Source of the DNA: an uncultured Microcaldota archaeon
GTDB lineage: Archaea; Micrarchaeota; Micrarchaeia; Anstonellales; Bilamarchaeaceae
DNA: 5,887 nucleotides
Assembly (NCBI GenBank): GCA_903920925.1
Contig: CAIXOA010000058.1
Span: 1 to 5,887 of the forward strand
Direction: 5' to 3'
Shown one piece after another: positions 1 to 5,854 of this stretch. Below the pieces are notes generated by a model. It did not search any database. It was not told where the DNA came from and worked only from the letters and a program-made list of their open reading frames with translations. Both the position numbers and the translations under genes were made by a program. Position 1 is the first letter of the stretch; each line of letters opens with the position of its first letter.

Positions 1-627
1 GTGGGAAAAGAACTGCTTGAGGGACTGAAGAAAGTGAGGAACGGCCCTGTGCGGGAAACGGTAGAGAAACGGCTGGAAGAATTCCGGGAGGCGGGGAAGG
101 GCAGGGAGGAGAGATGGTTTTCCGAACTGTGCTTTTGCATACTCACCGCAAATTATACGGCGCACGGCGGGATAAGGATACAGAATAAGCTGGGCGCGGA
201 GGGGTTCTGCAACCTTCCGCATCCGGAACTGGTCGCCCGGCTCAAGCAGCTCGGGCACCGCTTCTACAATATGAGGGGGAAATTCATAGTGGAGGCACGG
301 GGGAAGAATGTTAAAAAGGAATTGTACGGGAAGGGGCAGAAGGAGATGCGGGAGTGGCTCGTGGAAAATGTCAAGGGATTGGGATGGAAGGAGGCGAGCC
401 ACTTTTTGCGGAATTTGGGATACTTTGATGTGGCGATAATAGACCGGCACATAATTTCCATTTTGCAAAAGTATGGATACATAAAGGAGGCGCCGAAAAC
501 CCTCGGGAAAAGGAGATACCTGGAAATAGAAGGGATATTGGGTGGGATTGCGAAGGAAGCGAAGATGAGCCAGGGCGAGCTGGACCTCTATTTATGGTTT
601 ATGAAAACGGGGAAAGTCCTGAAGTAG
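1..627 (+). CDS. ogg: Ogg2-type 8-oxoguanine DNA N-glycosylase/AP lyase
   Basis: Bifunctional base-excision repair enzyme expected to remove 8-oxoguanine from DNA and nick the abasic site by beta-elimination. The 208 residues match archaeal Ogg2 proteins (about 207 aa in M. jannaschii) from end to end. Conserved blocks include ELCFCILTAN (42-51), GGIRIQ (56-61), LGHRFYN (84-90), the helix-hairpin-helix VKGLGWKEASHFLRNLGY (124-141) and VAIIDRHI (144-151). By family comparison K130 is the Schiff-base lysine and D148 the catalytic aspartate. The protein ends TGKVLK; the C-terminal lysine of this family is known to discriminate 8-oxoguanine from guanine, and it is retained here. The start is GTG at the first base of the window. 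It gives the family length, so I accept it, but the ribosome binding site lies outside and an earlier start cannot be excluded. The gene stands alone on this strand and converges on a small minus-strand gene. Confidence 0.93.
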   Translation: MGKELLEGLKKVRNGPVRETVEKRLEEFREAGKGREERWFSELCFCILTANYTAHGGIRIQNKLGAEGFCNLPHPELVARLKQLGHRFYNMRGKFIVEARGKNVKKELYGKGQKEMREWLVENVKGLGWKEASHFLRNLGYFDVAIIDRHIISILQKYGYIKEAPKTLGKRRYLEIEGILGGIAKEAKMSQGELDLYLWFMKTGKVLK

Positions 628-629
628 GG

Positions 630-788
630 TTATTTCTTCAGTTTAAGCCACTTCATTATCTTGTTGACCTTGGATTCCTTGCCCTTTTTGCTCGGGCCCC
701 TGCCGCCTTTCTTCTTTTTAGGAACAGGCTTTCTCACCGATTTTTTAGAACTCTTCCTGACGCTCTTGGCCGCCTTTTTCTTCGCCAT
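630..788 (-). CDS. Small lysine-rich basic protein (52 aa), function unknown
   Basis: ATG at 788-786, TAA at 632-630. The product begins MAKKKAAKSVRKSSKK, continues through a proline/glycine-containing basic linker (KPVPKKKKGGRGPSKKG, residues 20-36) and ends with a possible short amphipathic helix (VNKIMKWLKLKK, 41-52). About two fifths of the residues are lysine and only one is acidic (E38), so I infer nucleic-acid or ribosome binding, as in histone-tail-like or small ribosome-associated proteins; no named family is recognised. Support for it being real: a good GGTGA ribosome binding site, a TATA-driven transcription unit upstream, and compact placement against the convergent glycosylase. 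The plus-strand frame over the same bases (594-791) is its shadow. The gene directly follows the structured RNA at 810-1050 and probably shares its transcript. Its low complexity means the reading frame could still be fortuitous. Confidence 0.72.
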   Translation of the reverse strand: MAKKKAAKSVRKSSKKSVRKPVPKKKKGGRGPSKKGKESKVNKIMKWLKLKK

Positions 789-793
789 TAACT

Positions 794-800
794 TCACCTT
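794..800 (-). promoter_or_regulatory. Ribosome binding site of the 52-aa basic protein
   Basis: The minus strand reads AAGGTGA at 800-794, five bases before ATG at 788. GGTGA is the same core used by the ABC ATPase and the Ig-like protein in this window, which supports the start choice. The overlapping heptamer GGTGAAG (798-792) is perfectly complementary to CTTCACC inside the upstream RNA (minus strand 841-835). Confidence 0.75.
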
Positions 801-809
801 GCCAAATTA

Positions 810-1050
810 GCTGATGCCACTGGGTTCTGGACTCGGTGAAGAAGTTCCTCAAGCGAATGCGGACTACGTTCCTTGCCCATTCGCTCGCTTTAGAGGTTAT
901 CTTCTTCGCGCCATTGTGAGCATAACCCTCGTGGGTTACCTGTGGTGAGTTTTAGTCCAGACACCACATTATTGGGCGACCGACAGTTAGAGGCCACAAC
1001 GGACACATCCTTTCCAGGACAACCGAAATGCCCCAAACAGGGGCATCAGC
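810..1050 (-). ncRNA. Highly structured pseudoknotted RNA, unclassified (stand-alone RNA or leader of the 52-aa gene)
   Basis: Hand folding of the minus strand gives the following helices. Terminal helix: 1050-1042 (GCTGATGCC) with 818-810 (GGCATCAGC), 9 bp perfect, extendable by 1040-1038/822-820. 5' arm: 1034-1030/994-990, 1025-1023/1002-1000 and 1020-1017/1010-1007, capped by TGGAAA. Core: 982-979/837-834 and 978-975/912-909. Hairpin 1: 968-962/947-941 (TGTGGTG/CACCACA). Hairpin 2: 938-933/928-923 (TAACCC-ACGA-GGGTTA). 3' arm: 907-901/844-838 (GAAGAAG/CTTCTTC), 896-893/850-847 and 886-878/859-851. Pseudoknot: the hairpin 1 loop CTGGACT (960-954) pairs with AGTCCAG (833-827). The 5' end of the terminal helix coincides with the start predicted from the TATA box. 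I could not match the RNase P, SRP or box C/D core sequences. The helices are read from a single sequence, so no covariation supports them yet. The 3' end may run on into the 630-788 gene. Confidence 0.68.
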
Positions 1051-1071
1051 GGAAATACTAAGGTGCAAAAT

Positions 1072-1079
1072 TATATAAA
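1072..1079 (-). promoter_or_regulatory. Archaeal TATA box for the structured RNA / small basic protein transcript
   Basis: The minus strand reads TTTATATA at 1079-1072, matching the archaeal TBP-binding consensus, in an A/T-rich patch between GC-rich genes. Its centre is about 26 nt upstream of position 1050, the first base of the RNA's terminal helix, which is the standard archaeal spacing. The box lies in the 78-base gap after the permease stop (1129). A near-palindromic TATA can also be read on the plus strand, but there it would only lead antisense into the permease gene. Confidence 0.72.
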
Positions 1080-1128
1080 TATACCTACGTTATCCTTTGT
1101 AAGACAACTTCTGCAACAATATTGCACA

Positions 1129-2346
1129 CTATTCGTAACGGAGCGCTTCCACCGCCGGGACCTTGGAGGCGTTGAGCGCCGGGATGAGGCCCGAGACGAC
1201 GCCTACGACGACGGCGAATGAGAAGGCGAACGCTATCTGGTATATTCCCAGGGCATAGGGCACTCCGAAAGCCCCGGCCGCGAGGAGCGCAAGGTAGCCG
1301 AGCACAAGGCCAACGAGGCCCCCGCCGGCGCCTATGAGCGCGCTCTCGACAACGAAGATGAGGACTATTGTTCCGCGTTCCGCCCCTATGGCTTTCAGCA
1401 CCCCGATTTCGCGGCGGCGCTCCATGACGCTCATGAACATCGTGTTGGATATGCCGATGCCGCCCACAAACGCGGAGATGAGCGCGATTGCGAGGAGGAA
1501 AAGGTTGAGGACGCCAAGGACGCTGCCCACCGTCGCCTGTATGAATGAGGGCGTTATGACCATGAAGTCCTTCTTGTCCAGCGAGACGCGGTGCGCGGCT
1601 GCGAGCTGCCCCTCAATCTGCGGGGCGGCGTCATCCGGGTTGTAGCCCTCCCTCAGCTTTATGTAAAGGGCGAAGACCTCGCCCGGGGCGAGGAAATCCT
1701 GGAGAATGGCCCTCCCGCTCTTGTAGGGCATGTAAATCGCGGAATCGTCCTGCTGGCTGAGCGACGTGCCTATCTTCTTGAGTATGCCGACGACACGGTA
1801 GGGCTCGCCGTTTATGTAGATGACGTTGTTGACCTGGACCCTTTCATTGTCGAAAAGCTTGTTCGCCGCGTCGTTGGCGAGCACGACCACGTGGTCCTCC
1901 TCGTCGGTGTAAAAGCGGCCCTCCTCCAGCTGGATGTAGCTTCCGAACTGGTCGAAGATGCTTGCGTCCGCGGGGAATATGGCCGCGGAAATCTCCTTGT
2001 CCCGGAATTTCAGCGAGGCGCGCCCGTAAACCACCTTGGAGACTTCCTCCACCGCCGGGACCCTTTTAACGTAATCCACGTCGCGCTCGTAGAGCTTTCC
2101 GTTGGTGCTGAACGCTGCGCCGGAGAAGCTCTCCATGGACTGGCCGCTTATTGGGACCACGAAAATCTCGTTGCTCCCGAAGGCGCTCATCTGCTTGTCG
2201 ATTTCTATGCGGACACCCTCCCCTATGGACATCAGCGTGAAGATGGTTGCGATTCCCAGCACTATCCCTATTATGGTGAGGGAGGAGCGGAGCTGCCTTA
2301 TCTGCAGGTTCCTTATGCCGTAGTAGGTGATCTCCAGCAGGTTCAT
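1129..2346 (-). CDS. MacB/FtsX-type ABC transporter permease (second of tandem pair)
   Basis: Integral membrane subunit of a MacB/LolCE-like ABC system, 405 aa. Layout: N-terminal membrane helix (about 22-42, SSLTIIGIVLGIATIF region), a large extracytoplasmic MacB-type domain (about 45-270), then three C-terminal membrane helices (about 275-302, 327-359 and 370-390). FtsX-family marks are SVMERRREIGVLKAIGA (306-322), the cytoplasmic segment expected to touch the ATPase, the glycine-rich GGGLVG (341-346), and the closing LNASKVPAVEALRYE. It is paralogous to the permease immediately upstream, sharing KL(F/Y)ERD, FRDK.ISA, DKKDF-type and ITP.FI blocks in the same order. Its ATG directly abuts the upstream TAG (TAGATG), with GAGGT 8 bases ahead as a likely binding site, so translation is probably coupled. 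It is the last gene of the operon. Proteins of this architecture move hydrophobic cargo or act mechanically rather than as ordinary importers; the substrate is unknown. Confidence 0.93.
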   Translation of the reverse strand: MNLLEITYYGIRNLQIRQLRSSLTIIGIVLGIATIFTLMSIGEGVRIEIDKQMSAFGSNEIFVVPISGQSMESFSGAAFSTNGKLYERDVDYVKRVPAVEEVSKVVYGRASLKFRDKEISAAIFPADASIFDQFGSYIQLEEGRFYTDEEDHVVVLANDAANKLFDNERVQVNNVIYINGEPYRVVGILKKIGTSLSQQDDSAIYMPYKSGRAILQDFLAPGEVFALYIKLREGYNPDDAAPQIEGQLAAAHRVSLDKKDFMVITPSFIQATVGSVLGVLNLFLLAIALISAFVGGIGISNTMFMSVMERRREIGVLKAIGAERGTIVLIFVVESALIGAGGGLVGLVLGYLALLAAGAFGVPYALGIYQIAFAFSFAVVVGVVSGLIPALNASKVPAVEALRYE

Positions 2347-3561
2347 CTAATCATACCTCATGGCCTCCACCGCGGGTATCTTTGCGGCGTTTCTCGCGGG
2401 AATTGAGCCGCCCGCCATCCCGACCCCCATCGCTATGAGGAACGAGATGAGCATCGTGGGGAGCGAGGGGGCGGCATGGACTCCGAAAAAGCCCAGTATG
2501 AGGACCACGAATATCCCGAACGCCACGCCGAGCACTCCGCCCACCAGCCCTATCATGGCCGCCTCGACCATGAAGAGGCGCTCTATCTGCCAGCTCTCCG
2601 CGCCAACGGATTTCAGCACGCCTATCTCCTTGGTGCGCTCCATCACGCTTACGAACATAGTGTTGGATATGCCGACGCCGCCGACCACGAGCGCGATGCC
2701 CGAGACGGCGCCGAGGAACAGCGTGAGTGTGCCGAGGACCGAGTTGACCTGGTCCGCGATGAACTTGGGCGTGATGAGGCTGAAGTCCTTGTGGTCGAGC
2801 GGAACCTTGTGCATGGAGGCGAGAACGAACTCTATGCCGTTTGCCACCTGCTCCGTGTCGAAGCCCGGCGCGACAATCACGCGGATGGCGTTTATCTCCC
2901 TGGCCGCGAGCGAATCTCCCGCAAGTTCCCTGCCGTCCTCATAGGAGACAAAAATGGTGGAATCCACGGGGCCGAAGGAGCTTCCGCTCTTCTCGAGCAC
3001 GCCAACCACGCGGTAGTTCTGGCCGCCGATCCCTATTATGCTGTTGGCCTTCACCTCGTTGTCCCCGAAGGTGTCCTTTGCGATGGTCGAACCGACCACC
3101 GCGACCTTCCGGTCCCCGGACTGGAGGAAGCGGCCCTCCGCAACTTTTATCGTGGTGGTCTCCGCATAATTTTCCGGCTCTATCCCGTAAACGGATGCGC
3201 TTATGCTTTTGTCCCGGAACGTGGCGGATGTTGTGGTGGTTATGACCTTGGTCACGAACTCGACGCCCTCCACGTTGCGTATCTTGTCGGCATCCCTCTC
3301 GAAAAGCTTCCCGAGCGTGGGGCGCACGCTTGCCGGCCCCGCGCCTATCCCTCCGGAGACGCTTATCGGGCTAATGATTATTGTGCTCGGGCCGAAGGAT
3401 GCGAGCTGGTCGGAAACCGAGTTCCTGAGCCCGTCCGCGAGGCCCACCAGCACTATGACTGAGGCGACGCCCACCACGATTCCAACGATGGTGAGCCAGG
3501 TCCGCAGGTGCTGGTGCATCAGGTTCCGCATGGAATACGAAACCATGTCCTCCAGTTTCAT
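2347..3561 (-). CDS. MacB/FtsX-type ABC transporter permease (first of tandem pair)
   Basis: Integral membrane subunit, 404 aa, same architecture as the following gene: membrane helix 1 at about 22-44 (TWLTIVGIVVGVASVIVLVG region), an extracytoplasmic MacB-like domain at about 48-272, and membrane helices at about 275-302, 331-358 and 368-388. The FtsX motif SVMERTKEIGVLKSVGA (305-321) and the C-terminal PARNAAKIPAVEAMRYD are intact. It lacks a fused ATPase, unlike bacterial MacB (about 650 aa), so the ATPase is supplied by the separate gene at 5060-5854. The start lies 4 bases after the stop of the Ig-like protein, with only a weak GGGT-type binding site overlapping that stop, which suggests dependence on upstream translation. 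Two adjacent, diverged permeases suggest a heterodimeric pore, as in LolC/LolE; a homodimer of each is the alternative. Confidence 0.93.
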   Translation of the reverse strand: MKLEDMVSYSMRNLMHQHLRTWLTIVGIVVGVASVIVLVGLADGLRNSVSDQLASFGPSTIIISPISVSGGIGAGPASVRPTLGKLFERDADKIRNVEGVEFVTKVITTTTSATFRDKSISASVYGIEPENYAETTTIKVAEGRFLQSGDRKVAVVGSTIAKDTFGDNEVKANSIIGIGGQNYRVVGVLEKSGSSFGPVDSTIFVSYEDGRELAGDSLAAREINAIRVIVAPGFDTEQVANGIEFVLASMHKVPLDHKDFSLITPKFIADQVNSVLGTLTLFLGAVSGIALVVGGVGISNTMFVSVMERTKEIGVLKSVGAESWQIERLFMVEAAMIGLVGGVLGVAFGIFVVLILGFFGVHAAPSLPTMLISFLIAMGVGMAGGSIPARNAAKIPAVEAMRYD

Positions 3562-3565
3562 TATG

Positions 3566-5059
3566 CTAACCCTGCTTGGGGCTTGGCTTCTTCCTCATCC
3601 TGAAATACCAGTATCCAACCGCCAGCACAACCGCGCCCAGTATGAGGAGCGTGCCTGTCCCGTCCGCCTGCTGCACCGGAGCGGACACGGAAATCGTGAG
3701 GGGCTTGGTCTCGGCCATCTGCCTCCCGGAGGCGTCCTTGTAATGCACCGTGACCGTCGCGTTGTAGTCGCCCGGCTGGACGTTGTTAACCCTTATCTTG
3801 TACTGGACGCTGGAGAAGTCGTCCTTCTGCAGGCCGCCTATGTATTGTTCCGGCTGCACCGTGAGCAGCTGGAAGGCGCCGCTGGAAAGCTCAACCGTGG
3901 TCCCCTGTATCGCGTATGAGCCGAGGTTGGAAACCGTGACGGAAAGGGTGTGCTCCCCTCCCGCGACGAGCGGGGTGGGGTTCGCCTCCAGGTAAACGCC
4001 CACTTCCGAATCCGACTTCACGCTCATCGGAAGCGTTATCATGCCCTCCCTATTCTCGCCCTTTTCGGTCCATGTGAGGGAGGTCTGGACGTTGTCCGTT
4101 CCGGGCGGCAGGTTTGCCACCACCGGAATCTGCACCGTCTTCGTCTCGCCCGCGCCTATGCTCCCTATGTCAACCTTGTTCTCCCCGCGGAGGACCACGT
4201 TGGGGTCGGAGAAGCTGAGCTGCAAATCCGACACCGGGTCTCCGGAATTCGTAACCGTGAGTGCGAGCGTCTCGTCCTTCCCGGTCACTATCGGCGCCTG
4301 CTGGGAGAAGGTGAAATCCCCCACGGCCTTCTTCACGCTGATTGAGATATCCTTGGTTTCGGTGTGCACGTCGCCAATCTCGTCATTGTAAGTCAGCTGG
4401 ATGGAGAGCTTGGTCGCGCCGTCCGCCGCGCCGCGCGCATCAATGGTCGCGGTCTTCTGCGCGGATGCGTTCACTGCGCCGAAATAGAGCTCGTCCTGGT
4501 TGAGGAAGCCTATCCCGCTATTTGTTATCACTGCACGGAGATTTGTCACTTTTCCCCCGGAGTTGGAGATTGTTATCGTCTCCGAGGTCATGTCCTCCAG
4601 GCTCTCGCTGCTTAACGACAGTGAAAGGATGGGTGCCTTCACGACTTTTATGGGGATTGTCGCAATCTTCTCCACCTGCTGGTTGTCTATGCGGGAAACC
4701 CCGGTCGCCGGGTTTGTGATGTAAGTCTTGGTCGTTCCCTTTGCCTTTACCTCAATAGTATATATGCCGCTGGCGAGCGTTGGCGAGGATTGGAACGGGA
4801 CCGTGAGGACCGTCGAAGAAAGCTGCTCGATGTCCCCCACCGCGAAGTCGCGGTTGGCGCCCAGCGCATCCGCGGAGGAGACCTCCGCAGTGACGAGGCT
4901 GACCGTGTCCGTGGCCGAGGGGTTGGAGAGCGTGAATGTGATGTAGCCGGAGCCTCCTGGCTCCACGCTCTCGGGGCTCACCGTGAAGCCCGAAACAGCC
5001 AAACCTGCGAACGCATATCCCAACATCAGAAGCGCAACAAGCGCATATTTCATTTCCAT
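3566..5059 (-). CDS. Secreted, membrane-anchored protein with four Ig-like (CARDB/NEW3-like) domains
   Basis: 497 aa. N-terminal signal peptide or anchor (KYALVALLMLGYAFAGLAVSG, about 4-24) and a C-terminal membrane helix (about 468-486) followed by a basic tail RMRKKPSPKQG, so the bulk faces outside the cell. In between are four beta-sandwich-like repeats, about 25-140, 145-243, 248-348 and 352-460, each with the hallmark (T/S)xT(V/L)SNxG strand: TFTLSNPS (41-48), TITISNSGG (161-169), LALTVTNSG (265-273) and LSVTVSNLG (372-380). This resembles COG1361/NEW3/CARDB-type proteins, often found beside MacB-like ABC genes in archaea (recalled, not searched). I infer an extracytoplasmic adaptor or substrate-binding partner for the two permeases. 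The start at 5059 lies 5 bases after GGTGA; an in-frame ATG at 5053 (MKYALV) is an alternative. The start directly abuts the stop of the ATPase gene. Exact fold and ligand are unknown. Confidence 0.85.
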   Translation of the reverse strand: MEMKYALVALLMLGYAFAGLAVSGFTVSPESVEPGGSGYITFTLSNPSATDTVSLVTAEVSSADALGANRDFAVGDIEQLSSTVLTVPFQSSPTLASGIYTIEVKAKGTTKTYITNPATGVSRIDNQQVEKIATIPIKVVKAPILSLSLSSESLEDMTSETITISNSGGKVTNLRAVITNSGIGFLNQDELYFGAVNASAQKTATIDARGAADGATKLSIQLTYNDEIGDVHTETKDISISVKKAVGDFTFSQQAPIVTGKDETLALTVTNSGDPVSDLQLSFSDPNVVLRGENKVDIGSIGAGETKTVQIPVVANLPPGTDNVQTSLTWTEKGENREGMITLPMSVKSDSEVGVYLEANPTPLVAGGEHTLSVTVSNLGSYAIQGTTVELSSGAFQLLTVQPEQYIGGLQKDDFSSVQYKIRVNNVQPGDYNATVTVHYKDASGRQMAETKPLTISVSAPVQQADGTGTLLILGAVVLAVGYWYFRMRKKPSPKQG

Positions 5060-5854
5060 TCATTTCACCTTCTGTTTCATTCCTGTTTTTACCCCCAGTT
5101 TTTCATTAATCCTGGATTTTATTCCGCCCACGAGCTCCATTCCCCCGTTGGCGCGGATCGAGTGCTCCTTTGAGATTTCATGCTCGACTATCTGCCCGTC
5201 CTTTATGCGGACAATCTCGTCCGTGTTGCGGGCGATGTCCGGGTCGTGCGTGACCACAACAAGGGTTTTTCCCTTCCTGTGCAAATCGTTGAATATGTCC
5301 ACCACTTCCTCCCCCGTCTTTGAATCGAGGTTGCCCGTGGGCTCGTCCGCAAGGATGACTTCCGGGTTGTTGGCGAGCGAGCGCGCTATCGCCACTCGCT
5401 GCCTCTGCCCTCCGGAGAGCTCGCTGGGCAGGTGGTTGAGGCGGTCGCCCATGTCCAGGGAGGCGAGGAGATCCTCCGCGCGCTTTTCCCGCTCGCGCTG
5501 AGGGACGTCGTAAATCATCATCGGTAGCGCAACGTTCTCAAGAGCGGTGAGCGACGGGACGAGGTTGAACACCTGAAATATGAAGCCCACTTTTTTGCCG
5601 CGGATGCGGGCGAGCTCATTTTCCTGCAGCTGCGAGACGTCCTTCCCGTCCACGAAAACACTTCCGCTGGAGGGGACGTCCAGCAGGCCCATCATGTGGA
5701 GGAGGGTGCTCTTGCCGCTCCCGGAGGGGCCGAATATCGCCATGTAGTCGTTCTCGTGGATCGTTAGCGAGAGTTCGCGAAGGGCGTCCACCCTGGAGTC
5801 GCCCATCCGGTAGAACTTGCTTATCCTCTCGAGCTTGATTATCTCCCTTACCAT
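5060..5854 (-). CDS. LolD/MacB-type ABC transporter ATP-binding protein
   Basis: Cytoplasmic ATPase that powers the two permeases downstream. Numbered from ATG at 5854 (264 aa): Walker A GPSGSGKST (42-50), Q-loop FIFQ with Q94, the LolD-family stretch FNLVPSLTALENVALPM (96-112), signature LSGGQ (146-150), Walker B VILADE (166-171) with catalytic E171, D-loop NLDS (175-178) and switch H203 (VVTHD). All motifs are intact. After the usual end of the family fold (GQIVEHE, about 220-226) there is a roughly 38-residue basic tail, making it longer than typical LolD (about 230 aa). A GTG one codon upstream (5857) is possible, but ATG is preferred because GGTGA (5863-5859) sits 4 bases before it and only 1 base before the GTG. 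The start overlaps the upstream stop as TGATG. Its last codons (AAG GTG AAA) supply the ribosome binding site of the next gene. Confidence 0.95.
   Translation of the reverse strand: MVREIIKLERISKFYRMGDSRVDALRELSLTIHENDYMAIFGPSGSGKSTLLHMMGLLDVPSSGSVFVDGKDVSQLQENELARIRGKKVGFIFQVFNLVPSLTALENVALPMMIYDVPQREREKRAEDLLASLDMGDRLNHLPSELSGGQRQRVAIARSLANNPEVILADEPTGNLDSKTGEEVVDIFNDLHRKGKTLVVVTHDPDIARNTDEIVRIKDGQIVEHEISKEHSIRANGGMELVGGIKSRINEKLGVKTGMKQKVK
5064..5070 (-). promoter_or_regulatory. Ribosome binding site of the Ig-like protein, inside the ATPase 3' end
   Basis: AGGTGAA on the minus strand (5070-5064) lies in the last sense codons of the ATPase gene. It is 5 bases from ATG at 5059 and 11 from the in-frame ATG at 5053, favouring the 5059 start. 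Confidence 0.7.

Noticed and set aside
594..791. Plus-strand frame overlapping the glycosylase end and the small basic gene
   Set aside because: It overlaps the glycosylase and mirrors the lysine codons (AAG/AAA) of the minus-strand gene as Leu/Phe. It has no ribosome binding site supporting it.
987..1046. 19-codon minus-strand frame (MPLFGAFRLSWKGCVRCGL) starting 4 bases after the predicted transcript start
   Set aside because: It could be a leaderless leader peptide, but its bases are fully used by the 5' arm and terminal helix, and such a short frame is expected by chance.
810..1050. RNase P RNA as identity of the structured RNA
   Set aside because: The end-to-end helix, the arm order and a CAGAACCC stretch near the 3' end are suggestive. 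However, I find no GAGGAAAGTCC-like CR-I and no GGCTTA-type CR-V able to form helix P4. A covariance-model scan could overturn this.
810..1050. SRP (7S) RNA, tRNA or box C/D / H/ACA guide as identity
   Set aside because: There is no helix-8 GGAAGGGAGCA-type core for SRP, no cloverleaf or TTCGA loop for tRNA, no paired C/D boxes at guide spacing, and the RNA is too long and pseudoknotted for a guide RNA.
1112..1126. Small inverted repeat TGCAA-CAATA-TTGCA after the operon stop, as a terminator
   Set aside because: The stem is only 5 bp, A/T-rich, and not followed by a T-run on the minus strand. Archaeal termination does not need hairpins, so the evidence is too weak.
1591..2406. Long plus-strand frame (271 codons) opposite the second permease
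   Set aside because: It is antisense to a clear FtsX-type permease in an intact operon. The translation has no recognisable domain and is a by-product of GC-rich codon usage.
2476..3462. Long plus-strand frame (328 codons) opposite the first permease
   Set aside because: Same reasoning: its composition (H, E, R, A rich, no hydrophobic pattern) is typical of a reverse-strand shadow of membrane-protein codons.
4752..5063. Minus-strand frame of 103 codons starting at an ATG (5063) just ahead of the Ig-like gene
   Set aside because: It overlaps the Ig-like protein in another frame. The product is H/R/G-rich without any signal, while the alternative frame has a signal peptide, repeats and a C-terminal anchor.
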